Assembly (NCBI RefSeq): GCF_014648195.1
Contig: NZ_BMQQ01000037.1
Span: 24,479 to 60,574 of the forward strand
DNA length: 36,096 nucleotides
Source: Streptomyces purpureus
GTDB lineage: Bacteria > Actinomycetota > Actinomycetes > Streptomycetales > Streptomycetaceae
Reading direction: 5' to 3'
Shown here: positions 6,832-15,261 of the stretch, piece by piece
How positions within the stretch are numbered: position 1 is the stretch's first letter
How the letters are laid out: each line of letters begins with the position of its first letter
Position numbers and translations under genes: made by a program
The notes under the pieces: generated by a model
What the model was told of the DNA's origin: nothing
Databases searched by the model: none
The model's input: the letters and a program-made list of their open reading frames with translations, nothing else

Positions 6832-8157
6832 ATGAAGACGCATCGGTTCCACCCCCGCCGCGCGGCCCGCGCACCGCGCACCCCGCGAAGTCCCAACGGG
6901 TCCCCCCGTGCCCTCAGCAACCTCAGTCCCCTCTCCACCCTCACGTCCCACCTGCCCATGGGCACGCTGGACCTCACGCCCCCGGGGGTGATCGACACCT
7001 CCGCCGAGCGCCGCTCCCGCGTGGCCCTGGGCATCGTGTGGGCGCTCACCCGCACCGGCATGCTCGTCCTGCTGCTCCAGGACAGCCTGGGCGTACGGGG
7101 CGTCGCACGCGAGGTCTACGTCCTCTACCACTGGTGGTACGGGCACCTCACCCAGGGCTCCTTCCCGGTCGACGACGTCACCTGGCAGTACCCGCCCGGC
7201 GCAGGTCTCGTCTTCCTCTCCCCCGCCCTGCTGCCCTGGCTGACCTACTTCCAGGCCTTCGTCGTCCTCACCCTGCTGGCCGACGCGGCCGTCTCCGTCG
7301 CGCTCGCCCGCGCGGGCACCCAGGGCGCCTGGGTCTGGGTCGCCGGGCTGCCGCTGCTGCTGCACGTGCCGCTGGCGCGCTACGACGTCCAGGTCACCGC
7401 CATCGCCGTGTTCGCCCTGCTCGCGCTGGGCGCCGGCCGCTCCCGGGTCGCCGGCGTCCTCGCCGGGCTCGGCGCCATGGTCAAGGTCTGGCCCGCACTC
7501 ACCCTCGCCGGCGCGGGCAGAGGCCGTACCACCCGTGAGGCCTGCTTCGCCGCGGCGGTCACCGTCGTCGCCCTGCTCGCCGTCCTGTCCCTCGGCTTCT
7601 CCCACAGCCTGGACTTCCTGCGCCAGCAGGGCAGCCGGGGCGTCCAGATCGAATCGCTCGGCGGCACGGCCCTGGCACTGGCCCATGCGATCGCGGACTG
7701 GCCCGGTTCGGTCGCCTACCGCTACGGCGCCTTCGAGTACGTCGGCCCGTACGTCTCGACCGTGGCCCGTCTGCAGCTGCTGCTGACCCTTGCCGCCCTG
7801 TGCTGGCTGGTGTGGTGGCGCATGCGGGCCTGGCGCTGGAACCCCGCCGTTCCCTTCGACGCGGCGCTCTGCGCCGTCCTCCTCTTCACCGTCACCAGCC
7901 GGGTCATCAGCCCCCAGTACATGGTCTGGCTGCTCGGCCTTGCCGCGGTCTGCCTCACCTCGCGCCACACCAGCCAGCGCACGGTCGCCCTGCTGATCCT
8001 GCCCGCCGCCGGGCTCAGCGCGCTCGCCTACCCCGTGCTGTACGAGGAGGTGCTCACCGGCTCCGCGCTGGGCTGCGCGGTGATGGTGGCCCGCAACGGC
8101 CTGCTGCTCGCGGCGGCGCTGCTCTCCTGCCGGCGGCTGTGGATCACCACCACGTAG
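6832..8157 (+). CDS. GT87-like (DUF2029) polytopic membrane glycosyltransferase
   Basis: 441 residues with an arginine- and proline-rich N-terminal tail of about 60 residues, then about nine to ten hydrophobic segments. Features of the family of polyprenyl-phosphate-mannose-dependent mannosyltransferases are YHWWYGHLTQGSFP followed by WQYPPGAGLVF, an RYDVQ motif after a helix, and SRVISPQYMVWLL near the end. Such enzymes add sugars to lipids or glycans on the outer membrane face. No ribosome site precedes the ATG at 6832; the in-frame ATG at 6958 (MGTLDL) is an alternative start that drops the tail. The preceding exporter genes suggest, but do not prove, a shared role in a surface glycopolymer. 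Confidence 0.75.
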   Translation: MKTHRFHPRRAARAPRTPRSPNGSPRALSNLSPLSTLTSHLPMGTLDLTPPGVIDTSAERRSRVALGIVWALTRTGMLVLLLQDSLGVRGVAREVYVLYHWWYGHLTQGSFPVDDVTWQYPPGAGLVFLSPALLPWLTYFQAFVVLTLLADAAVSVALARAGTQGAWVWVAGLPLLLHVPLARYDVQVTAIAVFALLALGAGRSRVAGVLAGLGAMVKVWPALTLAGAGRGRTTREACFAAAVTVVALLAVLSLGFSHSLDFLRQQGSRGVQIESLGGTALALAHAIADWPGSVAYRYGAFEYVGPYVSTVARLQLLLTLAALCWLVWWRMRAWRWNPAVPFDAALCAVLLFTVTSRVISPQYMVWLLGLAAVCLTSRHTSQRTVALLILPAAGLSALAYPVLYEEVLTGSALGCAVMVARNGLLLAAALLSCRRLWITTT

Positions 8158-8172
8158 CGCCACCGCACGGCG

Positions 8173-8208
8173 CAGGGCGCCCACCGGCCGGAACCGGTGG
8201 ACGCCCTG
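8173..8208. terminator. Bidirectional terminator hairpin between GT87 and gdh genes
   Basis: CAGGGCGCCCACCGG (8173-8187) pairs with CCGGTGGACGCCCTG (8194-8208), 15 bp with one mismatch, loop CCGGAA. It lies between two convergent genes. A second near-perfect inverted repeat (8220-8239, GTGAACCCCG and CGGGGCTCAC) sits between it and the glutamate dehydrogenase stop. There is no T-run, as is usual in Streptomyces. Confidence 0.8.
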
Positions 8209-8247
8209 TTCACGAAGGAGTGAACCCCGCGGGGCTCACGCAGCCCC

Positions 8248-11200
8248 TCAGGCGTGCGTACGCAGCAGCTGACGCATGGTCCGCATCGCGACCGACAGAT
8301 TCGCCAGGTCGAAGGCGTCCGAACTCTGGATCTCCTCCAGCGTCGTACGCGCACGGCCCAGGATGGCCGCGTTCTTCTGCTCCCAGGCCTTGAACCGCTC
8401 CTCCGGCGAGGCGGCGCCGTTGCCCGCCGACAGCACGTCCGAGGTGAGCGCCGCGTGCGCGGCGTACAGGTCCTCCCGGATGGAGGCACGGGCCATCGAC
8501 TGCCAGCGGTCGTTGCGCGGCAGCTCGATGATCCGGTCCATCAGCTGGGTGATCCGCAGCCGGTCGGCCAGGTCGTAGTAGACCTCGGCGACCGCCATCG
8601 GCTCCTTGCCCGTACGGTCCGCGATCGCGACGATGTCGAGCGTCGGGAAGGCCGAGGAGAACCCGGCGACCCGCAGGGCCAGCTCCTCCGGGACGCCCGC
8701 CCCGGTCAGCTCGTCCACGATCGACTGGTACCACTCCAGGTCCGCGCCGCGCAGCATCTGCGGCAGCTCCGACCAGACATGCTCCACCCGGGCCGAGAAG
8801 AACTCCACGGTCTCGGCGAGCTCCAGCGGCTGCGGCCGGTTACCCAGCAGCCAGCGCGTACCGCGCTCGACGAGACGGCGGGAGTGCAGCCGGATGCGGG
8901 TCTGCACGTCGGCGGCGACCTTGTTGTCGAGCGCCTCGACGGCGTCCCAGACGGCGTTCAGGCCGAAGATGGCGCGGGCCGCGGTCTGCGCCCGGACGAT
9001 CTCTTCGATCGACGCGCCGGTCTCCTCCCGCAGCCGGTGCAGGAAGGTCGAGCCACCGGTGTTGACGGTGTCGTTGACCAGGATCGTCGTGATGATCTCG
9101 CGGCGCAGGGCATGCCCGTCGATCGCCTCGGGGAACTTCTTGCGCAGCAGCGACGGGAAGTAGGTGTGCAGCAGCTCGCGCAGGTACCGGTCGTCCGGCA
9201 GCGAGGTCCGGATCAGCTCCTCCGCCACCGTGATCTTGGTGTAGGCGAGCAGGACGGCGAGCTCCGGCTGGGACAGGCCCTTGCCGGTGTTGAGCAGCTC
9301 ACGGATCTGACGGTCGTTGGGCAGGAACTCCAGGCCTCGGTCGAGGTGTCCGTCGCGGCCCAGCCGGCGCATGAAGCGCTGGTGGGCGTGGAGCAGGGAC
9401 GGCGACTGGGTGACGGCGTTGGCCAGGGCCACGTTCTGCGCGTAGTTGTTGCGCAGGACCAGGGCGCCGACCTCGTCGGTCATGTCGGCGAGGATCTTGT
9501 TGCGCTGCTTGACGGTCATGTCGCCGTCGGCGACCAGACCGTTGAGCAGGATCTTGATGTTGACCTCGTGGTCGGAGGTGTCCACACCGGCGCTGTTGTC
9601 GATCGCGTCGGTGTTGATCTTGCCGCCCTGGCCGCCCGCTCCGACGCGGGCGAACTCGATCCGGCCGAGCTGGGTCAGACCCAGGTTGCCGCCCTCGCCG
9701 ACGACCTTGACCCGCAGGTCCTCGCCGTTGACCCGGATGGCGTCGTTGGCCTTGTCGCCGACATCCGCGTGCGTCTCGGCGGCCGACTTCACGTACGTAC
9801 CGATGCCGCCGTTCCACAGCAGGTCCACCGGCGCCTTCAGGACCGCCTGCATCAGCTCGGCCGGGGTCATCTTCGTGATGCCCGTCTCGATGCCGAGGGC
9901 GGCCCGCATCTGCGCGTTGACCGGGATGGACTTGGCCGTACGGGGGTGGATGCCGCCGCCCTGGGACAGCAGCTCCGGGTTGTAGTCGGCCCAGGAGGAG
10001 CGGGGCAGGTCGAACAGACGGCGCCGCTCGGCGTACGAGGTGGCGGCGTCGGGGTTCGGGTCGATGAAGATGTGGCGGTGGTCGAAGGCCGCGACGAGCC
10101 GGATGTGCTCGGAGAGCAGCATGCCGTTGCCGAAGACGTCACCGGACATGTCACCGACGCCGACGACCGTGAAGTCCTCCGTCTGGGTGTCGTGGCCCAG
10201 CTCGCGGAAGTGGCGCTTGACGGACTCCCAGGCGCCGCGCGCGGTGATGCCCATGCCCTTGTGGTCGTAGCCGGCGCTGCCGCCGGAGGCGAAGGCGTCG
10301 CCGAGCCAGAAGTCGTAGCCGATCGCGACGTTGTTGGCGATGTCGGAGAAGGTGGCGGTGCCCTTGTCGGCGGCGACGACCAGGTAGGTGTCGTCCTCGT
10401 CGTGGCGGACCACGTCGGCCGGCGGGACGACCTCGCCCGCGACCATGTTGTCGGTGATGTCGAGGAGCGCCGAGATGAAGGTCTTGTAGCTCTCGATGCC
10501 CTCGGCGAGCCAGGCGTCACGGTCGGCGGCCGGGTCCGGCAGCTGCTTGGCGACGAAGCCGCCCTTGGCGCCCACGGGCACGATGACGGTGTTCTTCACC
10601 ATCTGCGCCTTCACCAGGCCGAGGATCTCCGTACGGAAGTCCTCACGCCGGTCGGACCAGCGCAGGCCGCCTCGCGCGACCTTGCCGAAGCGCAGGTGCA
10701 CACCCTCGACCCGCGGCGAGTACACCCAGATCTCGAAGGCCGGGCGGGGCGCCGGCAGGTCCGGGATGGCCTGCGGGTCGAACTTCATCGACACGTAGTC
10801 GTGCGGCGTGCCGTCGGCGGTCTTCTGGAAGAAGTTGGTGCGCAGCGTCGCCTTGATGACGGTGAGGAAGGAGCGCAGGATGCGGTCCTCGTCCAGGCTC
10901 GCGACCTGGTCCAGGGCGCCGTCCAGCTCCTCCAGCAGACCGTCGATCAGCTCCGTGCCGGCGCGCTGCCGCTCGGGCGACATCCGCGCCTCGAAGAGCG
11001 AGACGAGCAGCCGGGTGGTGTGGACGTTGTTGCGGAGGGTGTCCTCCATGTAGTCCTGGCTGAAGGTGGAACCGGCCTGGCGCAGGTACTTGGCGTAGGC
11101 GCGCAGCACCATCGCCTCGCGCCAGTTCAGCCCGGCGCTCAGGACCAGGGCGTTGAAGCCGTCGTTCTCGGCGCGCCCGGTCCAGGTGGCGGAGAAGGCC

Positions 11201-13194
11201 TCCTGGAACCGCTCGCGGGCGTCGTCGCCGAGGTAGTCGCCGTTGGTGCTGGGCATCCGCAGGCCGAAGTCGTAGACCCAGGCCTGCGTACGGTCGGCGC
11301 AGCGCAGCTCGTACGGGCGCTCGTCGACGACCTCGACGCCGAGCCGGTTGAGGACCGGCAGCACGGCGGAGAGGGAGACCTGCTCGCCGGTCCGGTAGAT
11401 CTTGAAGCGGCGCTCGCCGGGGCCGCTGCCCACGGGCTCGTAGAGCGAGAGCGCGAAGTCCTTCTTGGTGCGGTCGAGCTGGTCCAGGTGGACCAGGTCG
11501 GCGACGGCGGCGCGCGGCGAGTGGTCGGCCTTGTAGCCCTCGGGGAAGGCGTGGCCGTAGCGGCGCAGCAGCTCCGCGGCGCGCTCCTCGCCCAGCTCGG
11601 CGTTGAGGGCCTCGGCGAAGCCGTCTGCCCAGGAGCGGGCGGCCTCGACGAGCCGGCCCTCGATGCGGTCGACGTCGGCGTCGGTCAGCGCGCTCAGCTC
11701 CGTGCCCGGCTTGACGCGGACCACGAAGTGCAGCCGGGACAGGATCGACTCGGTGTTCCAGGCGGTGAAGTCGACGCTGGTGCCGCCGAGTTCCTCCTTG
11801 AGGATGTCGATGATCCGCAGGCGCACGCCGGTGGTGTAGCGGTCGCGCGGCAGGTAGACCAGCGCGGAGTAGTAGCGCCCGTACTCGTCCTGGCGCAGGT
11901 ACAGCCGCAGCCGGCGGCGCTCCTGGAGGTACAGCACGGAGGTGACGATCGAGCGGAGCTCGTCGACGGGGGTCTGGAAGAGCTCGTCGCGCGGGTACGT
12001 CTCCAGGATCTGGAGCAGGTCGCGGCCGTCGTGGCTGTTCGGCGAGAAGCCGGCGCCCTCCAGGACCTCGGCGACCTTCCGGCGGATGACCGGCACGCGG
12101 CGGACGGACTCGGTGTACGCGGCCGAGGAGAACAGGCCGAGGAAGCGCCGCTCGCCGACCACGTTGCCGTCGGCGTCGAACTTCTTCACACCGACGTAGT
12201 CCAGGTACGACGGACGGTGGACGGTGGAGCGGCTGTTGGCCTTGGTGAGGATGAGCAGCTTGTGCTCACGGGCCTTGGCGCGCGCGTCGGCCGGGAGCCG
12301 GCTGAAGGAGGGCGAGACCGGGTGGGCGTGGTGGTCGTCGCCGGAGTGGTGCGGGTCGGAGCGCAGGATGCCGAGGCCGGTGCCGGGGACGGCGGCCAGC
12401 GCGTCTCCGTTGACGAGGTCGTACTCGCGGTAGCCGAGGAAGGTGAAGTGGTCGGCGGAGAGCCACTGCAGCAGCTCACGGGCCTCTTCGACCTCGGTCG
12501 GGCGCAGGTCGGGGGCGATCGGCTCGCTTGGCAGCGACTCGGCGATGCGCAGCGCGGCGTCGCGCATCTTCTCCCAGTCCTCGACGGTCTCTCGGACGTC
12601 GGACAGGATGCGCAGCAGGTCGGTGGTGATCTGCTTGAGGTCGGCGCGGTCGGTCTCGCGGTCGATCTCGACGTGGATCCAGGACTCGACGAGCGCGTCG
12701 TGGGGCAGCTCGCCACGGGGCTCGGTGGTGAGGACCTCGATGAGCTTGCCCGTCACGTCACGGCGGACGACGAACTGGGGGTGGATCACGACGTGGATGC
12801 CACGGCCCTGGCGGGAGAGCTCGTTGGTGACGGAGTCGACCAGGAACGGCATGTCGTCGGTGACGACCTCGACGACGGAGTGGCTGCAGGTCCAGCCGTT
12901 CTCCTCGACGGTGGGCGTGTGCACACGGACGTTCGCGGTGCCCTGCGGGCGGTTCTCCGCCAGCCGGTAGTGCGAGACCGCGGCGCCGAAGACGTCGACA
13001 GGGTCGCGGTCCGTGAGGTCCTCGGGAGCGGTGTGCAGGTAGTAGCGCTGGAGGTAGTCGAGCAGGGTGTCCTGGCTGGGACGCTCCCCGATGTCTGACC
13101 CCGTCGGAAGTTGCCCCCCGACCGGGCTGTTCTCAGCTACCCGGGCCGCCCGTGCGAGCAGCTCGGCCTTGGCTTCGTCCAGCTTGGTCTGCAT
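8248..13194 (-). CDS. gdhB: Large NAD-specific glutamate dehydrogenase (180-kDa class)
   Basis: Interconverts glutamate and 2-oxoglutarate plus ammonium with NAD, normally in the catabolic direction, in the cytosol. I choose the ATG at 13194 (MQTKLDEAKAELL): AGGAG lies 9 nt upstream and the resulting 1648 residues match the size of the Streptomyces clavuligerus type enzyme. A GTG at 13248 would add 18 residues. The long N-terminal half carries the regulatory region of this class. The catalytic core follows at about residues 838-885, with GGLRWSDRREDFRTEILGL, then KAQMVKNTVIVPVGAKGG containing substrate-binding lysines. Farther on are a nucleotide-binding segment and the class-specific C-terminal region. 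The frame is intact throughout. It is transcribed alone and is divergent from the PfpI gene. Confidence 0.96.
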   Translation of the reverse strand: MQTKLDEAKAELLARAARVAENSPVGGQLPTGSDIGERPSQDTLLDYLQRYYLHTAPEDLTDRDPVDVFGAAVSHYRLAENRPQGTANVRVHTPTVEENGWTCSHSVVEVVTDDMPFLVDSVTNELSRQGRGIHVVIHPQFVVRRDVTGKLIEVLTTEPRGELPHDALVESWIHVEIDRETDRADLKQITTDLLRILSDVRETVEDWEKMRDAALRIAESLPSEPIAPDLRPTEVEEARELLQWLSADHFTFLGYREYDLVNGDALAAVPGTGLGILRSDPHHSGDDHHAHPVSPSFSRLPADARAKAREHKLLILTKANSRSTVHRPSYLDYVGVKKFDADGNVVGERRFLGLFSSAAYTESVRRVPVIRRKVAEVLEGAGFSPNSHDGRDLLQILETYPRDELFQTPVDELRSIVTSVLYLQERRRLRLYLRQDEYGRYYSALVYLPRDRYTTGVRLRIIDILKEELGGTSVDFTAWNTESILSRLHFVVRVKPGTELSALTDADVDRIEGRLVEAARSWADGFAEALNAELGEERAAELLRRYGHAFPEGYKADHSPRAAVADLVHLDQLDRTKKDFALSLYEPVGSGPGERRFKIYRTGEQVSLSAVLPVLNRLGVEVVDERPYELRCADRTQAWVYDFGLRMPSTNGDYLGDDARERFQEAFSATWTGRAENDGFNALVLSAGLNWREAMVLRAYAKYLRQAGSTFSQDYMEDTLRNNVHTTRLLVSLFEARMSPERQRAGTELIDGLLEELDGALDQVASLDEDRILRSFLTVIKATLRTNFFQKTADGTPHDYVSMKFDPQAIPDLPAPRPAFEIWVYSPRVEGVHLRFGKVARGGLRWSDRREDFRTEILGLVKAQMVKNTVIVPVGAKGGFVAKQLPDPAADRDAWLAEGIESYKTFISALLDITDNMVAGEVVPPADVVRHDEDDTYLVVAADKGTATFSDIANNVAIGYDFWLGDAFASGGSAGYDHKGMGITARGAWESVKRHFRELGHDTQTEDFTVVGVGDMSGDVFGNGMLLSEHIRLVAAFDHRHIFIDPNPDAATSYAERRRLFDLPRSSWADYNPELLSQGGGIHPRTAKSIPVNAQMRAALGIETGITKMTPAELMQAVLKAPVDLLWNGGIGTYVKSAAETHADVGDKANDAIRVNGEDLRVKVVGEGGNLGLTQLGRIEFARVGAGGQGGKINTDAIDNSAGVDTSDHEVNIKILLNGLVADGDMTVKQRNKILADMTDEVGALVLRNNYAQNVALANAVTQSPSLLHAHQRFMRRLGRDGHLDRGLEFLPNDRQIRELLNTGKGLSQPELAVLLAYTKITVAEELIRTSLPDDRYLRELLHTYFPSLLRKKFPEAIDGHALRREIITTILVNDTVNTGGSTFLHRLREETGASIEEIVRAQTAARAIFGLNAVWDAVEALDNKVAADVQTRIRLHSRRLVERGTRWLLGNRPQPLELAETVEFFSARVEHVWSELPQMLRGADLEWYQSIVDELTGAGVPEELALRVAGFSSAFPTLDIVAIADRTGKEPMAVAEVYYDLADRLRITQLMDRIIELPRNDRWQSMARASIREDLYAAHAALTSDVLSAGNGAASPEERFKAWEQKNAAILGRARTTLEEIQSSDAFDLANLSVAMRTMRQLLRTHA

Positions 13195-13753
13195 GTCCTC
13201 TGGCTCCTGTCGCGCGCCGTTGCGTGACGTAGGGGAAAGAAATGACACAACGCCACGACGCGGGGTCTCCGGTCGAGGTCGACGTTATGCCGGGATGAGA
13301 GATCTCCGGGCCGTTATAGGCCAATCTTGGCGGCGAACCCGGACAGGGAAGATCAACGACCGCCCGGGCACGGTGGCGCTCCGGGCGCAGGCCGGGGGCT
13401 TCGCTGCCCCCACGGCGTATCGCGCTGATCACGGTCCCAGGCTATCGCTCTCCACCCCTGCCTCGTCATGAGCCTTATGTGTACAAAAGCAGGGCCAGAA
13501 GTTTGACACTCTGGACAGCGACACAGGCTGTACGGAGCCGTCGGCCGACGCCGTCGGAATCCGGCCCATGACCATCCGGCCGACTTGGCAAACCGGAGCG
13601 CCGGCTGCACGGTGACCTCGACACGAGCCCCACGACCCATCTCGCGGAGCACGCACGATGGCGTATGAGCATGTACGACCATGCTTGAGCACGTACGACC
13701 ACCTATGACACGCATGACACGTATGACCACGTAGACATCCGGGAGCGTCAGCC
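13195..13753. other. 559-bp divergent intergenic region, no convincing gene
   Basis: The region separates gdh (minus) from the PfpI gene (plus). It contains a hairpin at 13391-13415: GGGGGC, loop TTCGCT, GCCCCC, flanked by GCC and GGC. It also holds a perfect TTGACA at 13503-13508 with no good -10 at standard spacing, a GGCCGTTATAGGCC element near 13309-13322 whose reverse strand offers TATAAC toward gdh, and tandem repeats just before the PfpI start. Minus-strand frames exist, but their translations are arginine-, serine- and histidine-rich and lack any family resemblance. Confidence 0.6.
13661..13731. repeat. Tandem 20-bp and 9-bp direct repeats upstream of the PfpI gene
   Basis: Two 20-bp units lie end to end: GCGTATGAGCATGTACGACC (13661-13680) and ATGCTTGAGCACGTACGACC (13681-13700). 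They share TGAGCAYGTACGACC. They are followed by three 9-bp units: ATGACACGC (13705-13713), ATGACACGT (13714-13722) and ATGACCACG (13723-13731). The array ends 22 bp before the PfpI start codon, so it lies in the leader or promoter. The regulator, if any, is unknown. Confidence 0.75.
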
Positions 13754-14311
13754 ATGGCAGACAAGATCCTGATCGTCACCGGCGATGCGGCCGAGTCGCT
13801 GGAAGTGCTGTACCCGTACCAGCGACTGCGCGAGGAGGGGTACGAAGTCCACATCGCCGCCCCCTCCCGCAAGACGCTGCGCTTCGTCGTGCACGACTTC
13901 GAGCCGGGGTACGACACGTACACCGAGAAGCCGGGCTACACCTGGCCCGCCGACCTGGCCTTCTCCGAGGTGGACCCCGGCGAATACATCGCCCTGGTCA
14001 TCCCGGGCGGCCGGGCGCCCGAGTACCTCCGCAACGACCCCGAGCTCCGCAAGATCGTCAAGTCGTTCTTCGACTCGGACCGCCCGGTGGCGCAGATCTG
14101 CCACGGGCCGCTGCTGACGGCCTCGATCGACAGCCTCCGGGGCCGCCGGGTGACGTCCTATCCCGCCCTGGAGCCCGACATGGACGCGGCGGGCGCGACC
14201 TTCCAGGACGTGGAGGCGGTCGTCGACGGCACGCTGGTGTCCTCCCGCGCCTGGCCGGACCACCCCGCGTGGATGCGCGAGTTCCTGAAGGTCCTGCGCG
14301 CCGACGCCTGA
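13754..14311 (+). CDS. DJ-1/PfpI family protein
   Basis: 185 residues, the size of a single-domain DJ-1/PfpI protein. The nucleophile cysteine is C116 in VAQICHGP at the strand-helix elbow, with the usual partner acid E14 in GDAAESLE and the VIPGGRAPEYL turn before it. The family includes glyoxalase- or deglycase-like stress proteins and intracellular peptidases; the reaction cannot be fixed from sequence. GGGAG (13741-13745) is about 8 nt before the ATG. The gene stands alone between divergent gdh and convergent HAD genes. Confidence 0.9.
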   Translation: MADKILIVTGDAAESLEVLYPYQRLREEGYEVHIAAPSRKTLRFVVHDFEPGYDTYTEKPGYTWPADLAFSEVDPGEYIALVIPGGRAPEYLRNDPELRKIVKSFFDSDRPVAQICHGPLLTASIDSLRGRRVTSYPALEPDMDAAGATFQDVEAVVDGTLVSSRAWPDHPAWMREFLKVLRADA

Positions 14312-14414
14312 AGCTGAGGTCTGAAGCCGAGGCCTGGCGCCGCCGACGGATCCGGCCGCGCACCCGCAGCGCGAGGCCTGAAGCCGAGCCCTGAAGCCGC
14401 CGACGGATCGGGCC
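14306..14414. repeat. Imperfect duplicated block downstream of the PfpI gene
   Basis: Repeats of CTGAAGCCGAGSC start in the last codons of the PfpI gene: CTGAAGCTGAGGT (14308-14320), CTGAAGCCGAGGC (14321-14333), then GCCGCCGACGGATC. The block recurs as CTGAAGCCGAGCC (14378-14390), CTGAAGCCGC, then CGACGGATC and GGGCC (to 14414). A possible long-loop hairpin with arms AGCCGGCC (14470-14477) and GGCCGGCT (14511-14518) follows and may end both convergent transcripts. I see no gene between 14312 and 14549. Confidence 0.6.
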
Positions 14415-14549
14415 CCGCCCCCGCGGCGGCACGCCCGGCCGGGCCGGGGGCCGCGTACGCCCGGTCGGGAGCCGGCCACGGCCCGCACCCGGGACGGCAC
14501 GGTCCCCCTGGGCCGGCTCTTCTGGACCAGCTCCTCCGGACCGGCTCCC

Positions 14550-15209
14550 CTAGACCAGTTCCTCGGCGACCGCCACCGCCTCCGCCAGCGTGTCCACGAC
14601 CGGCACTCCCACCGACTCCAGGCTCGCCCTGCTGTGCGACCCCCCGGTGTACAGCACCGCCCGCGCCCCCACGTGCGCCGCCGCCACCGCGTCGTCCGCG
14701 GCGTCGCCGATCACCACGACCTGCTCCGGAACCACGTCCACTAGCTCCCGCAGGTGGCGCACCATGTGCTCCGCCTTGCCCGTGTTGGACTCACCGACGC
14801 GCCCGTCGACCCGGACGAACCGCTCCTCGATCCCATGGCTCCGCACCAGCGGTATGAGCCGCTCGTGCGGGGCCAGGGAGAGCAGGGACTGTGTCCGCCC
14901 CGCTTCATGCCGCTCCGCCAGGAGCATGGCCGCCCCCTCGGTGAGCCCGCACGCGTCGGCCCGCGACCAGTAGTGCCGGTGGAACGTCTCGTCCATGACG
15001 ATCCACTCGTCGTCGGTGGGCAGGCGTCCGAGCAGCCGTTTGTAGAAGAGCGGCACGGGCACGGTGTAGAGCTCCCGGTAGCGCGCGAGGGTGATCGGCT
15101 CCATGCCGAGCTCCATGAAGGCGGCGTTGGTCGCCCCGATGACCGCCTCGATGTCGTCGAGCAGGGTGCCGTTCCAGTCCCAGACCAGATGCTTGCTGTG
15201 CTTCCCCAT
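14550..15209 (-). CDS. HAD-superfamily hydrolase, phosphoglycolate-phosphatase-like
   Basis: 219 residues from the ATG at 15209 (MGKHSKHLVWDWNGT). Motif I is DWNGTLLDD with the nucleophile D11; the usual second aspartate is an asparagine, a variant common in this HAD branch. A helical cap follows (about residues 20-85). Then come a motif II-like region (QSLLSLAP), the motif III lysine (GESNTGKAEHM) and motif IV VVVIGDAADDAVAAA, which binds magnesium. The product probably dephosphorylates a small metabolite; the substrate is unknown. The start lacks a clear ribosome site. Downstream, the gene's 3' end appears in two further imperfect copies (14521-14550). Confidence 0.85.
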   Translation of the reverse strand: MGKHSKHLVWDWNGTLLDDIEAVIGATNAAFMELGMEPITLARYRELYTVPVPLFYKRLLGRLPTDDEWIVMDETFHRHYWSRADACGLTEGAAMLLAERHEAGRTQSLLSLAPHERLIPLVRSHGIEERFVRVDGRVGESNTGKAEHMVRHLRELVDVVPEQVVVIGDAADDAVAAAHVGARAVLYTGGSHSRASLESVGVPVVDTLAEAVAVAEELV

Positions 15210-15261
15210 GCCGTAAGACGGTACCGGCACCCTCCGACAACGCCCCCGGCCGAGCGGCGTC

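Noticed and set aside
8254..13098. A 1614-codon open frame antiparallel to glutamate dehydrogenase, and similar long antisense frames against secA, lpqB and mtrB
   Set aside because: High GC content removes stop codons from antisense frames. The translations are valine-, glycine-, aspartate- and arginine-rich, with no family motifs, while the opposite strand encodes recognisable enzymes.
13503..13508. TTGACA as a firm promoter for the PfpI gene
   Set aside because: No acceptable -10 hexamer lies 16-19 bp downstream and the start codon is about 245 bp away.
13353..13923. Minus-strand small genes upstream of gdh
   Set aside because: They cross the tandem repeats and the PfpI coding start, lack family resemblance and have no good ribosome site.
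14550..15209. HAD protein inactive because motif I reads DWNGT instead of DxDGT
   Set aside because: The nucleophile D11 and the magnesium-binding GDAADD are intact, and DWNGT is a known variant in this branch.
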